NCBI GenBank assembly: GCA_035940775.1
Contig: DASZEN010000040.1
Location: 69,646-133,645 of the forward strand
Origin: DASQYE01 sp035940775
GTDB taxonomy: Bacteria > Acidobacteriota > Blastocatellia > Pyrinomonadales > Pyrinomonadaceae
Direction: 5' to 3'
Length of the DNA stretch: 64,000 nucleotides
Below are positions 6,729 to 16,609 of the stretch, piece by piece; the first letter of the stretch is position 1; each line of letters begins with the position of its first letter. The translations under genes were made by a program, and so were the position numbers. Below the pieces are notes generated by a model that did not search any database, was not told the origin of the DNA, and saw nothing but the letters and a program-made list of their open reading frames with translations.

Positions 6729-9141
6729 CCTGTTTTACTCCCGCCGCCTCAGCACGGGATGAGTTTGTGCCCGCGGGCCCGGCGGGCGTCGTCGCTGCCG
6801 CCGCGTCCGACGTGGGGGCGCTCGCGGCCGAAGCTTCAGGAGTCCGCATCTCAAGCTCGCGTGCGGGCGTGTCCGTACGCACCGCGACGTTGTTGGCCCG
6901 CAGAGTATTGCCCGTGGCGCGCTGGAACTCCGCGATGGCTTTGTTGAGGTCTGTCTGCGCCTGTAGCTCGCGGCCGCGCGCCGCGAGCAGCTCCGTCTGG
7001 CGCTGAAGGACGAGGAAGAGCGTGGTCGTGCCCGCTTTGAACTGTCGCTGCTCGCTCTCATACTGCTGCTCGGCCGAGGAGCGCGAGGCGGCGGCCGATG
7101 CGAGGCGCGCTTCGGCTGATCTGAGGGCCTGCGTGGCGTTGCGTACGTCGGCCTCAATCAATTGCTCGGCCTGCGCGCGCTGGTTGCGAATGAGACTGCC
7201 TTCGGCGAGCGAGCGGCCGAGGTTGGCTTCGGCCGTCCGGTTTCGCAAAGGAAGCGCGACGCGCACGCCGACGCGGTACGTCGGGTAATCCTGCCCGATC
7301 AGGTTTGAAAGCGATTGCGTATAGCCGCCGATCAGGTTCGGATTGACCGCGCCGCCGCCAGCGCCCGCTTCAAGCGGCGGCAGGCCCGCGAGCACCGACA
7401 GTTCGTTGACGCGCGCGCGCAGGAGCGCGTTCGAGCCTGTCCCGGAAGTTCCGCTCGCGGCCGTCGGCGAACCCGCCAACCCGACCACCGTGTAGGTTCC
7501 GACCAGATCGATCTGCGGTTTGGTCTGGTCGCTGAAATACCTCTGGTCTATCTGGTTGATCTCGGCGCTGGTCTGAAGTTGGGCCAACTCCGGGCGATTG
7601 CTGATGGCGGCGCTCACGGCCTCGTTGAGCGGCACGCGCGGCGCTTCGAGGTTGACGGGCGTGACGGGCGTGAGCGGGCGCGACCAGAGCGCGGCCGCGC
7701 GATCCGGCAGGATCAGCGTCTTAAGAGTATTCTCGGCGCGCGTCACGGCTTCCTGCGCGCTGTAGACGCTCTGCTCGAAGGTCGTCACCTGTGTCGTCGC
7801 GGCGATGATGTCTATGGGCGCGAGCACGCCCTTTTCCACCAATCTCTGATTGCTCTCGACCTGCACGCGCGCCTGCTTGACGGCGTCTATCTGCACTTGA
7901 AGATTCCTGAGCGAGAAGGCCAAATCCCAGTACGCGCTCTCGACCTGCGAAATGACTTCGATGGCGCGCTGGCGAAACTGCGAGTCCGTGAGCGAGAGAT
8001 TCTTCTTGGCGACCTCGATCTGGCGACGGTTCTGGTCAAAGCGCAGGCCGCGCCAGAGCGGCTGCGTGTAGGTGAAGGTGAGCGCCGTTGGATACTGCGG
8101 ATTGAGCGTGACGTTCTGGTTATTGGTCGTCAGACGCGTCGAAGAAAAATCGAGCTGGTAAGCGCCTCCGGCAAACGGCGTGTAACCGCCGAAGCGCATC
8201 GCGCCCGTGATGTCCGTCTGCTCGACGGAGCCGTTCTGCGCCCCGCCCAAGGTCGAGCTTGTCGGCGTCACACGACTCTCGTAATAACTCTCGGACGAAA
8301 AAATGGGATCGTAAACGCCACGCGCCGCCCTCAAGTTAAACTCCGCTATCTGCACATTGATGCGTGAGCCGTCGATGTCGTTGTTGTTGGCGAGCGCGAG
8401 CGCAATCGCCTCGTTCAGCGTCACCGGAACCTGGGCTGAGATGTCGACGCCGACGCGCTCGGCGCTCGGCAGCGGTCGCGCGGGCGCTTCAAAGTTCGGC
8501 GCAATCGGCGGCGGATCCACTGGCAGCTCGGCTGGCGCGACGCCGCCTGAGACGCCTACATCCTGCTGGCCGGGCGCGGCGGCGGCGGTGGCGGGCGCAG
8601 TTGTCGCAGCGCCTCCGGTCGAAGGAGTGCCGCCGGGAGTTGTCTCGGCTCGCGGCGCCGTAGTCCCGGCGGGCGTGGAGGTTTCGGGCAGGCGTCCCGG
8701 CGCGTTCTGCTGTGACGCGGGCGTCTGTATCTCGGGCGAAGGCGGGCGCGGGCCCGTCGTGTCGGGCGTGGTTTGACGACGCTCCTGCTCGGGCCCCGTC
8801 TGCGGCTGCGTGCTCTGCTGCGCTTCGCCCTGGGGCTGCACCGGGGCCGCAGATGAATTGGGCGGCAACTCCGTAGTCGAAGGCGGCGGCTCGCCCGGAC
8901 GGCGCGGCTCCTGCCCGGTGGTCGAAGTTCCGGCGGGCGGTTGCTGCGATGATGCGGGCGTAGTCGTCGTCGTCGTGGTGGTGGTCGGCGTTTGAGCGAG
9001 CGTCGCGATGGGCGCAGCTTGAAGCGCCAGGGCGACGAGCAGTAGCGCCGCCACCGTTGCGGTCGAGCGCAAATTCATCAAACTAAACTTAAGGTGCGCG
9101 ACGACGCGCGCGCCTTTAATCACCTGAAGCTTGATCGACAT
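6718..9141 (-). CDS. TolC-like outer-membrane efflux channel with long Pro/Thr-rich N-terminal linker
   Basis: An 807-residue outer-membrane factor. ATG 9141 has a strong AAAGGA site 5 nt upstream and overlaps the stop of the pump gene by 26 nt; ATG 9078 would give a shorter signal peptide but has no ribosome site. After the signal sequence (LLLVALALQAAPIATLAQ) comes about 155 residues of low-complexity Thr, Pro, Gln and Ala, including nine consecutive Thr. Two OEP repeats follow: PVTLNEAIALALANNNDI near residue 245, and the second from about 505 (VPLNEAVSAAISNRPELAQL) with helices up to about 760. The channel would complete the RND tripartite pump encoded upstream. Confidence 0.9.
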   Translation of the reverse strand: MSIKLQVIKGARVVAHLKFSLMNLRSTATVAALLLVALALQAAPIATLAQTPTTTTTTTTTPASSQQPPAGTSTTGQEPRRPGEPPPSTTELPPNSSAAPVQPQGEAQQSTQPQTGPEQERRQTTPDTTGPRPPSPEIQTPASQQNAPGRLPETSTPAGTTAPRAETTPGGTPSTGGAATTAPATAAAAPGQQDVGVSGGVAPAELPVDPPPIAPNFEAPARPLPSAERVGVDISAQVPVTLNEAIALALANNNDIDGSRINVQIAEFNLRAARGVYDPIFSSESYYESRVTPTSSTLGGAQNGSVEQTDITGAMRFGGYTPFAGGAYQLDFSSTRLTTNNQNVTLNPQYPTALTFTYTQPLWRGLRFDQNRRQIEVAKKNLSLTDSQFRQRAIEVISQVESAYWDLAFSLRNLQVQIDAVKQARVQVESNQRLVEKGVLAPIDIIAATTQVTTFEQSVYSAQEAVTRAENTLKTLILPDRAAALWSRPLTPVTPVNLEAPRVPLNEAVSAAISNRPELAQLQTSAEINQIDQRYFSDQTKPQIDLVGTYTVVGLAGSPTAASGTSGTGSNALLRARVNELSVLAGLPPLEAGAGGGAVNPNLIGGYTQSLSNLIGQDYPTYRVGVRVALPLRNRTAEANLGRSLAEGSLIRNQRAQAEQLIEADVRNATQALRSAEARLASAAASRSSAEQQYESEQRQFKAGTTTLFLVLQRQTELLAARGRELQAQTDLNKAIAEFQRATGNTLRANNVAVRTDTPARELEMRTPEASAASAPTSDAAAATTPAGPAGTNSSRAEAAGVKQDDK

Positions 9142-12100
9142 ACCTATCCTTTGCAGTTTGACGAGTGACCGGCTCGCTGACTTTCACCTTTCGTTGAAAA
9201 ACTGTGGCGGCGGCGCTCCGGTAGGCTTCCGAGAGACGGCGGCCCGCCCCGCCTCCGAAATTATTCAATCCCGCGCCGACGCGAGCCCACACGCTCGACT
9301 CCTTCGCATCCTCGAACAGCGAATAGAAGACCGGCACGGCCAAAAGCGTCAGCAGCAAACAGAGAGACTGCCCGCCGACGACGAGCACGCCTATGGAACG
9401 GTTGGTGGCCGCGCCCGCGCCGCTTCCCAGGATGAGCGGGATCATGCCCGCGACCAGCGCGATGGTCGTCATCAGGATGGGTCGCAGGCGGTCGCGGTTG
9501 GCTTGAAGAATCGCGCTGTAACGCTCCATGCCGTGCGCTCGCAGCTCGTTCGTGTGGTCTATCTGCAAGATGGCGTTCTTCTTGACGATGCCGAACAATA
9601 ACAGTATGCCGAGCGCGGAGAAGATGTTCAGGCGCTGCCCGGCGATCATCGTCGAGAGGAGCGCGAACGGGATCGAGAGCGGCAGCGTCAGCAGGATAGT
9701 GACCGGGTGTATGAACGACTCGAACTGCGCGGCCAGGATCAGGTACATGAAGACGAAGGAGAGCGCGAAGGCGAGCATGAAAGACCGGTTGGCGCGCTGC
9801 AATTCCTTTGATTGGCCCGTCACACCCGTACGGTAACCGGCCTCCATATTCAGCTCGTTCGCATAACGCTGAATGGCGACGAGCCCATCGGCCTCCGAGC
9901 CGTTCGGGGCGAGACTCGCCGAGATCGTGACCTGCCGCTGGCGGTTCAAACGGTCGATCGAAGCGGGGCTCTCGCCCTCTTCGAGGCGCACCAGTTTTTC
10001 CAGCCCGACCGTGCCGCCCGAACTCGATGCCACCGTGAAGTTGCTCAGGTTCTCGCGCGTTCGACGGAACTCTTCCCCGGCGCGCACGACCACGTCATAC
10101 TGGTCTGAGCCTTCGCTGTAAGTAGTGACGCGTTGTCCGGCGGCGAGCGTGTTCAATGCCTGCGCCACGTCGCCCGCCTTCACCCCCAGATCGGCGGCGC
10201 GCTGGCGGTCTATGATGATGCGGACTTCGGGGCTGCTGAGCTGGAGCGAGCGGTCTGCGTCGCGGAAGTTGTCGTCCTGCTTAATGCGCTCGACCAATTT
10301 GTTCGAGTACTCGTCGAGCTTCTGAATATCGGGGCCGCTGATGAAAAAGCCCAGCGACGAGCCGCCGCGCCCGCCCCCGATGCTCGCGCCGATGGAGGAC
10401 GAGCCCGAAGCTGTAATCACATATTCCTTCGGGTACTTCCTTTTTCGTATCATATCGCGCGTGCGCTGGATCAGGTCTGCCTGCGAGTACTTGCGATCTT
10501 TAACCGGCCTGAGCCTGACCTGCACGGAGCCCTGGTTGGGGGTGCCGCCGCCGCCGAAGCCGCCCGCGTTCACAAGCGTACCCTCGACGCCCGGAATCTG
10601 TTCGCGCACGTCTCGCGCGATGCGCTCCAAAACACTTTGCGTCGCCGGGAGGCTCGTGCCCTGCGGCGCGCGCAGGTTCACTTGAAAAGCCGACTCGTCT
10701 TCATCAGGTAGGAAGTTGTAGCCGACGTATTTGTAGAGCGGCCAGATGGAGGCGACGACCACGACGCAAACGATGAGGATGACCCACCGATGGGCCATCG
10801 ACCACTTGAGCATCCACATGTAGGCGCTGTCGATGGGACGATAGAAGCGGCCACCCTTCGACGATGAGTGCTCCTTTGCGACGGGTGCGGCATGCTCCTG
10901 ACGACCGCTTTCATGCCCCGGCGTCTCCCCGTCATCCGGGCCGTCGCCGCCAAAGCCCGCGCCAGCAGCGCCGCCCGCGCCGACGGGCACGCCTTCGGGC
11001 GTGACGGACTCTTTCGGAGGCTTGATCCAACGCGCAGCGAGCATCGGCGTCAGCGTGAACGAGACGATCAGCGAGACGGCAATCGCGGCCGCCGAGGTCA
11101 GCCCGAACGAAGACATGAAGCGCCCGACGATGCCGGACATAAAGCCAACCGGGATAAAGACCGCGAGCAAAGATAGAGTCGTCGCCATGACGGCCAGACC
11201 TATTTCGCGCGTGCCTTCAATGGCTGCCTGGTACGGGTGCATCCCCTTCTCTTCAACGAAGCGATAGATGTTCTCCAGAACCACAATGGCGTCGTCGATC
11301 ACGATGCCGACCATCAGGGTCAGGGCGAGCATCGTCATCTGGTTGAGCGACTAGCCGAGCGCCGCTATCAGAGCGAAGGCGGATATGATGGAGGTCGGGA
11401 TGGCGAGCGCGGCGATAATCGTCGAGCGAAAGTTCCACAGGAACAGAAAGACGATCAGGGCGGCGAGCAGTCCGCCGACGATCAAGTGCTCCTCGATGGC
11501 GTGCAAGCTGGTTTCGATAAATTCCGATTGGTCGCGCGTGACCGCCACTTTGATGTCGGGCGGCAGAAGCGGCTGAACCTCCGCCATGCGCCGCTTGACG
11601 CCTTCGATGACGGCGATGGTATTCGCGCCCGACTGTTTGCGTATGCCGAGCGATACTGATGGCACGCCGTCCAGAGAGGCCGCCGACTGCGGATCGACGC
11701 CGCTATCCTCGACGCGCCCTATGTCGCGCACCTTTACGGCGTATCCGTTCCTCGTCGTGATGACGATGTCGTTGAAATCCTCGACCCGCGTAACGCGCGA
11801 GAGCGTGCGCAACGTCACCGTGCGCGCGCCCTCGTCGAGACGGCCTCCGGGCAGCTCAAGGTTCTGCGCTCGCAGAGCGTTGGAGACTTCCGTCACAGAC
11901 AGGTTGAAGGCGCGCAGTCGATCCGGATCGACGTAAACCTTAATCTCGCGCTGGCGTCCGCCGAAGACTACGACTTCGCCGACGCCGTCGGCCGATTCGA
12001 TGCGTTCCTGAATCTGCTTCTGCACGAGGTCTGTCAGCTCGACCGACGAGCGCGGCGCGCTGATCGCGTAAACCAGAACGGGCTGCGAGTCGGGGTCGGA

Positions 12101-12493
12101 TTTCCTGACGATAGGCGGGTCGGCCGTCTCCGGCAGGCGGTTGATGATAGTGCTGACTTTGTCGCGTACCTCCTGGGTGGCGAGGTCAGGGTCTTTCTCA
12201 AGGTTGAAGTTGATCGTGACGGTCGAACGACCCTGCGCCGAGGACGAGCGCATCTCGTCTATGCCGGGAACCGTGTTCACGACACCCTCTATGATATCCG
12301 TGATTTCGGTCTCGATCTCCTGCGGCGCGGCCCCCGTATTGGTCGTCTGCACCGAGACGGTCGGAATATCTATCTTCGGAAAGCGGTCGACGCCGAGCGT
12401 GAAGAAGGAGAAACCGCCGACGACCGTCAGGATGAGAATAATGACGGTCGCGAAGACGGGACGCCGCACGCAAATTTCAGCCAGCTTCTGCAT
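9116..12493 (-). pseudogene. HAE1-type RND efflux pump (AcrB/MexB-like), interrupted by an amber codon
   Basis: From ATG 12493 (ribosome site GAGGT, 5 nt upstream) the frame encodes an RND inner-membrane pump, beginning MQKLAEICVRRPVFATVI. Codon 381 is TAG (11353-11351), within TM helices 2-4 of the first half: FALIAALG, stop, SLNQMTMLALTLMVGIVIDD. Without the stop the protein would be 1125 residues, normal for the family. The stop precedes the proton-relay pair DD (codons 400-401), so the first fragment cannot work as a pump. Homologues usually have an aromatic or hydrophobic residue there, and TAC/TAT to TAG needs one substitution. A 70-residue Gly/Pro-rich insert follows LAARWIKPP. The second half retains FFISGPDI-type docking and porter segments and the C-terminal helices. 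Confidence 0.85.
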
Positions 12494-12527
12494 ATTAACC
12501 TCAGATGTCAGATGACGGATGCCGTTG

Positions 12528-12554
12528 AAAACCAGGCCCTCCGAAGGGCCCTGG
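12528..12554 (-). terminator. Terminator-like hairpin between adaptor and pump genes
   Basis: On the minus strand a 23-nt element (12554-12532) folds into a 5-bp plus 4-bp GC-rich stem with one bulged G and a tight UCGG loop, followed directly by four Us (12531-12528). It lies after the adaptor stop (12592) and 35 nt before the pump start (12493). It could be a terminator or attenuator lowering pump expression relative to the adaptor. The U-tract is short. Confidence 0.5.
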
Positions 12555-12591
12555 CTCGCATCCGACCGATCCGGCAACTCTGACCACTTAG

Positions 12592-13944
12592 CTATCTGGC
12601 AACCTTCGCGCCCTCGTAAAGCTGCGGGAGATTGCTGGTCGCCACAGTTTCGTCCGCCCCGACGCCCGATAGTATCTGAATCATATCGCCTTCTTCGGTG
12701 CCGATCTGCACGACGCGCAATTTCGCCGTGTCGCCCTGAATCACAAAGACGCGGAAGGATTGCGTATTCTGATCCGAGAGGACGGCGGCGCGCGGCACGA
12801 ACACGGCGAGATTGCCGCCCTTGCGCACGATGCGCGCGGTGGCGAACATGCCGGAGCGCAAGCTGTTGTCGCCGTTCTCGACCGCCGCCTCGACGGTCGC
12901 CGCGCGCGAGACCGGGTCGATGGCCGGATTGACCGCCGTGACCTGCCCCGCGAACTTCTTATTGCGATAAGACTCGACTTCCAACGAGACGCCCATACCC
13001 GGATTGATGAAGGGCACTTCGGCTTCGGCGACCTGCAACTGCAACTTGATCGGATTGGTACGCAGCACCGTCGCCACCACCGACGCCGGAGTGACGTACT
13101 CGCCCACGGCGATGGGACGATTGCTTATGTAACCGGCATAGGGCGCGCGAATCACGGCATCGGCCACCGCCTTCTGCGCGATGGCGACCTGCGAACGGGC
13201 CGTCTCAACCGCAGCCTCTGCGCTCTGTATGGCTTGATTGCTCTGGCGCGCGGTGTTGATGGCGGATTCCAATTGCTGGCGCGCGCTGTTGACGCGCGCC
13301 CGCGCCGTATCCCTCTGCGTGCGATACTGATCGTAGACGGCCAGGGCCACGTCGCCCGTTTCCACCAGCTCCCGATAACGTCTTTCATTGGCTTCGGCGA
13401 GACGCAGTTCCGCCTGCGCCTGTTCGAGAATGGAATTGGCGGAGCGCACTTCCGGAATCGAGCTGGCGTCGAAATTACCGCCCGGTCGAAGGCCGAGACG
13501 CGCTTCGGCCTGACGGACTCCGGCGACGGCCTGCTGCACGCCCGATTGCGCCTGACGCAAGCGCAGGCGCGCATCCCTGTCGTTCAAGCGCGCGAGCACG
13601 TCGCCCTGGCGCACGAACGCGCCGACGCCGACCGGAGTCGCCACGACCTGACCGGAAGTTTGCGGCGCGACATCCGAAGTCTCGTTGGCGACGAGGCTGC
13701 CCGTCGTCTGTATGAAGGACGGGACTTCGCGCGTCTCGGCCTTCGCCGTGGTGACGGCAACCACGGGAGCCGCCTCCGTCGGCGAAGCAGCAGCGCCCGC
13801 CGATCCTCCCCCAGCCTTATTGTCCCGAGCGTTGGCCCTGGATTCGGAGCGCCCACAGCCTGCGCCGACGAGCGCGATCAGGAGCCCCAGACAGAGAAGC
13901 GCGGCTGTGGCCCGAAGCCTGTGGGAGAGCGATGAAGTTGACAT
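12592..13944 (-). CDS. RND efflux periplasmic adaptor (MFP/HlyD family) lipoprotein
   Basis: The 450-residue protein begins with a lipoprotein signal ending LIALVGAGCGRSE, so it is probably anchored through the Cys. The layout is classical. The first lipoyl half lies at about 75-110 (VVATPVGVGAFVRQGDVLARL). A long coiled-coil hairpin spans about 115-255. The second lipoyl half follows (VIRAPYAGYISNRPIAVGEYV), then a beta-barrel domain around 295-370 and a membrane-proximal domain to the end. It would link the RND pump to the TolC-like channel. It heads the minus-strand operon, and a hairpin separates it from the pump. Confidence 0.93.
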   Translation of the reverse strand: MSTSSLSHRLRATAALLCLGLLIALVGAGCGRSESRANARDNKAGGGSAGAAASPTEAAPVVAVTTAKAETREVPSFIQTTGSLVANETSDVAPQTSGQVVATPVGVGAFVRQGDVLARLNDRDARLRLRQAQSGVQQAVAGVRQAEARLGLRPGGNFDASSIPEVRSANSILEQAQAELRLAEANERRYRELVETGDVALAVYDQYRTQRDTARARVNSARQQLESAINTARQSNQAIQSAEAAVETARSQVAIAQKAVADAVIRAPYAGYISNRPIAVGEYVTPASVVATVLRTNPIKLQLQVAEAEVPFINPGMGVSLEVESYRNKKFAGQVTAVNPAIDPVSRAATVEAAVENGDNSLRSGMFATARIVRKGGNLAVFVPRAAVLSDQNTQSFRVFVIQGDTAKLRVVQIGTEEGDMIQILSGVGADETVATSNLPQLYEGAKVAR

Positions 13945-14136
13945 AATTATTCCCGGTTCCTACCCCTTACTATTTGAAAACGCCCGCGGGCGACGCCCGG
14001 TTACAGATTTCTACGCGCCAGCGGTCAAGAATAATCAGATAACTTTAGCAGTCGCTCGGGCTGCCCGGCATCACAGGAAATTTGCTATTAAATGTATTAG
14101 AGTGTCGAATATGTCACAGATGGGGGCTGAACACCA

Positions 14137-14898
14137 ATGATGCGATTGCTGGAAGAGAGAGCAGTAAAACTGCGTGAGTTCTTTGAGCTGGAAGCGGGCC
14201 GCGAGTTAATGGCCGAGGCGGAAGGCGCGCGCTTTGATTTGCAGACGGAGGCCGCCTCGGCGCTCGATTACTTCAACATCGAATGGCACATCATTCCATC
14301 GGAGGAGGCCGTCGCGCTCGACGACGCGTACCTGGCGCGGCTATACGCCACAGCCTCGCGAGATTTTGCGAAACCGCACGAGCACGGGCCGAGCTACAGC
14401 GACCGCATCAAGATGGGCCACCGCCAGCACCAGGGCCGCATCATCGGCGTCGAGACGATACAGAAGCCGCGCTACCTTCCGGGCAACCGCCAATTCTACG
14501 GCAGCCTTTACGGCCACGACGCCTCGGCCGATCCGTTTGCGCCCTACATGGGCCGCGCCGGGATGATGAACGGCACGCGATACGCTCACAACTATCTCTC
14601 CTTGCGCGCGTTTATAGAGGTCGTCAGCGCGGACTGGCGCGAGCGTTCCATCATGCCCGCGGGCTATCGCGTTACGGTCTGCCCGCCAGCGGTCTTCAAC
14701 CTCACAGGCACGGTCTTTCATCCCGAGTGGAGCGAAACGGAAACTCTCGAACTGGGTTTCTATCGCGATCAGCAGGGCAACGCGACGTGCTACGCCGTGG
14801 GGTCGAACGCGCCGGGCGACTTTTCCTACATCAGCGAAGTCGAGGGCGAAGCCGAGTGGTCTCTGCTCGGGTTCCGCCTCGCCCTCCTGCCCGCCTAA
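14137..14898 (+). CDS. Conserved-looking cytoplasmic protein of unknown function
   Basis: This 253-residue protein belongs to no family I recognise. It has no signal peptide or membrane segment. The N-terminal 60 residues look helical and acidic (LREFFELEAGRELMAEAEGARFD). The middle is rich in His, Tyr and Gly (KPHEHGPSYSDRIKMGHRQH, then GSLYGHDASADPFAPYMGR), which could bind metal or nucleotide but matches no known motif. The C-terminal third looks beta-rich and ends LLGFRLALLPA. It is divergent from the efflux adaptor, so the 192-bp gap may hold two promoters. Codon use matches its neighbours. A second ATG lies at 14140. Confidence 0.7.
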   Translation: MMRLLEERAVKLREFFELEAGRELMAEAEGARFDLQTEAASALDYFNIEWHIIPSEEAVALDDAYLARLYATASRDFAKPHEHGPSYSDRIKMGHRQHQGRIIGVETIQKPRYLPGNRQFYGSLYGHDASADPFAPYMGRAGMMNGTRYAHNYLSLRAFIEVVSADWRERSIMPAGYRVTVCPPAVFNLTGTVFHPEWSETETLELGFYRDQQGNATCYAVGSNAPGDFSYISEVEGEAEWSLLGFRLALLPA

Positions 14899-15037
14899 CG
14901 GCTTCTATCTCAATTTAAGGTGTAACCGAACGCGCGCGCGCGGCGTCTTACATATTAACCGGCCGAATTGAGGCTTCATTCTCCCCTGTATGTTCGATAC
15001 GGCTCACCACAAATCACTATTTCGGAGAGGAAGACAG

Positions 15038-15589
15038 ATGAAATTAAAGGGTTCAAAGAAGATCATGGGCGGGCTGGCACTGGCGGCAGCGTTGGCGCTG
15101 ACGGGCGTCGTCGGTTTCGCACAGCAGCAGCAGCAGTCTACAACTCAGGGCCAGGACGGCACGGGGCACGAATGGCGGCACAAGAGGGGCGGTAAGGAAG
15201 GGCGCGGGATGCGCGCGGGCGGCTTTGGGGCGCGCTTCGCCGAGAGGCTCAACCTGACGGACGCGCAAAAGGAACAACTCAAGCAGATCGCGGCGCGTTA
15301 TCGCGAGAGCACTAAAGCCTTGCGCCAGCAGGCACGCGCGGCACGCCACGGCGGCGATGCGGGCTTGATTAACGGCGGCGCTTTCGATGAAGCGGCCGTG
15401 CGCGCGGCGGCACAGGCGCGAGCAGGCGCTCGCGTCGAGTTGGAAGTCGCGCGGGCGCGTATGATGTCGGAGATGTACGCCGTACTGACGCCGGAACAGA
15501 AGTCGCAACTGGCGACCGAGCGCCAGCAGTGGGAGCAGAAGCGGCAGGAGCGACGCGCGCGCCGTGGCGCCTCGGATCAAAATCAGTAA
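15038..15589 (+). CDS. Spy/CpxP-like periplasmic protein
   Basis: ATG 15038 has a GAGAGGAAG ribosome site and opens a 183-residue protein with a signal peptide (KKIMGGLALAAALALTGVVG) followed by a Gln run. It carries two LTxxQ motifs: LNLTDAQKEQLKQI at about residue 72 and LTPEQKSQL near residue 152. Long Arg/Ala-rich helices lie between them. Spy/CpxP proteins form periplasmic alpha-hairpin dimers that act as chaperones or sense metal and envelope stress. A second, membrane-anchored Spy-like protein is encoded at 17041, after the ECF sigma factor. Confidence 0.85.
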   Translation: MKLKGSKKIMGGLALAAALALTGVVGFAQQQQQSTTQGQDGTGHEWRHKRGGKEGRGMRAGGFGARFAERLNLTDAQKEQLKQIAARYRESTKALRQQARAARHGGDAGLINGGAFDEAAVRAAAQARAGARVELEVARARMMSEMYAVLTPEQKSQLATERQQWEQKRQERRARRGASDQNQ

Positions 15590-15625
15590 AGTCGGATCAA
15601 AACCAGTAAGACGCCCGACAGGTTC

Positions 15626-15651
15626 CGAGCCCTTTTTGATTAAAGGGCTCG
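15626..15651. terminator. 10-bp perfect stem-loop after the Spy-like gene
   Basis: CGAGCCCTTT (15626-15635), a 6-nt loop and AAAGGGCTCG (15642-15651) form a perfect stem 36 nt after the stop codon. There is no long U-tract, so it is a terminator-like or mRNA-stabilising hairpin rather than a textbook terminator. Confidence 0.55.
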
Positions 15652-15755
15652 AAATCTATCGGCGCTCTACGCCCACGGCTTACGCGACCGGCGCGAGCCA
15701 TTAGCGTCGCCCCCTAAAGCGGCGGTCGCGCATCATCGCTGTGAAGGGATTTTGA

Positions 15756-15785
15756 AGGGGCTGCCCTGAATAAAAGGGGCTGCCC
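15756..15785. repeat. Direct repeat AGGGGCTGCCC
   Basis: Two identical 11-nt copies (15756-15766 and 15775-15785) lie 19 nt apart in the leader of the ECF sigma gene, followed by CGTTATTTT. Each copy contains GGG-CTG-CCC, so either could pair with itself or with the other. It could be a second terminator or a regulatory leader element. Confidence 0.35.
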
Positions 15786-15877
15786 CGTTATTTTCGCTTG
15801 GCGGAACGGACGGAATCGGGTTAACTCTCGGGAGCAGAAGCCTTAGAAAAGCGTATGCGCAAAAGTCTCCTGACTTC

Positions 15878-16531
15878 ATGGACGAGATGGCAGATAACTC
15901 CGAACCCGTGACCCTTGAGTCGCCGCCGCCGAAGCCGCTGGCCGCAGCAGCCGGTGCAGAGCCGCCGGATGCAGAGCTTGTCTCGCGCGTCGTCGGCGCG
16001 GGCGACGAGGCGGCCTTCGAGCAGCTCTTCCATCGTCACAGGCGGCGCGTGACGCTCATCGCGAGCCGTTTTTTCAGCCAGCGCGAACAGATGGAGGATA
16101 TCGTGCAGGAGAGCTTCACGAAAGCCTATTTCGCGCTTCCGGACTTCAACAATGAGCAGGATACATCGTTCGCCGCATGGCTGGCGCGCATCGCCTTTAA
16201 CGCCTGCTATGACGAGTTGCGGCGCATCAAGCGGCGTCCCGAAAGCGCCATCAGTAACGTCACCGAAGAGGAGATGGTTTGGCTGCGAGAGCAGGTGGGC
16301 GACGATAGGCGGGCCGACGATATAGAGTCCGGTGCCGTGGCGCGCGATCTGGCCGCCAAGCTGCTCTCGCGTCTGAGCCCCGAAGACCGCCTCGTGCTCG
16401 TCATGCTGGACGTGGAGGGGATGTCGGTCGCCGAGATCGCCGAATCAAACAACTGGTCGATTTCCAAGGTCAAAGTGCGCGCCCATCGCGCGCGCGCGCA
16501 CTTGCGAAGCCTACTGCGTAGATTCCTGTAA
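15878..16531 (+). CDS. ECF-type RNA polymerase sigma factor
   Basis: The 217-residue protein has an extra Pro/Ala/Glu-rich N-terminus of about 35 residues and then region 2 (ELVSRVVGAGDEAAFEQLFH, then MEDIVQESFTKAYFALPDF near 70-90). Region 4 follows at about 145-215, including SPEDRLVLVMLDVEGMSVAEIA and the helix-turn-helix SISKVKVRAHRARAHLR. ECF factors direct polymerase to stress promoters. The next gene (16610) is a small membrane protein in the anti-sigma position and the third (17041) a Spy-like protein. Together they look like an envelope-stress unit. Confidence 0.93.
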   Translation: MDEMADNSEPVTLESPPPKPLAAAAGAEPPDAELVSRVVGAGDEAAFEQLFHRHRRRVTLIASRFFSQREQMEDIVQESFTKAYFALPDFNNEQDTSFAAWLARIAFNACYDELRRIKRRPESAISNVTEEEMVWLREQVGDDRRADDIESGAVARDLAAKLLSRLSPEDRLVLVMLDVEGMSVAEIAESNNWSISKVKVRAHRARAHLRSLLRRFL

Positions 16532-16609
16532 CCGGCACGGGCGCGGGCGCGTTTTCATTTATGAAGCCGTCTATACTAGAGACTGATGGTAGAGAGCAGG
16601 TGAAAGAGA

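Noticed and set aside
7315..8367. A 350-codon plus-strand frame opposite the TolC-like gene
   Set aside because: Shadow of the OEP domain; composition is antisense-like.
5807..11353. Alternative genetic code explaining the two internal stops
   Set aside because: One stop is TAG and the other TGA, and TAA, TAG and TGA all end normal genes elsewhere in the window.
12760..13935. A 391-codon plus-strand frame opposite the efflux adaptor
   Set aside because: Shadow of a well-supported MFP adaptor; Arg/Gly/Asp-rich composition is typical of antisense translation.
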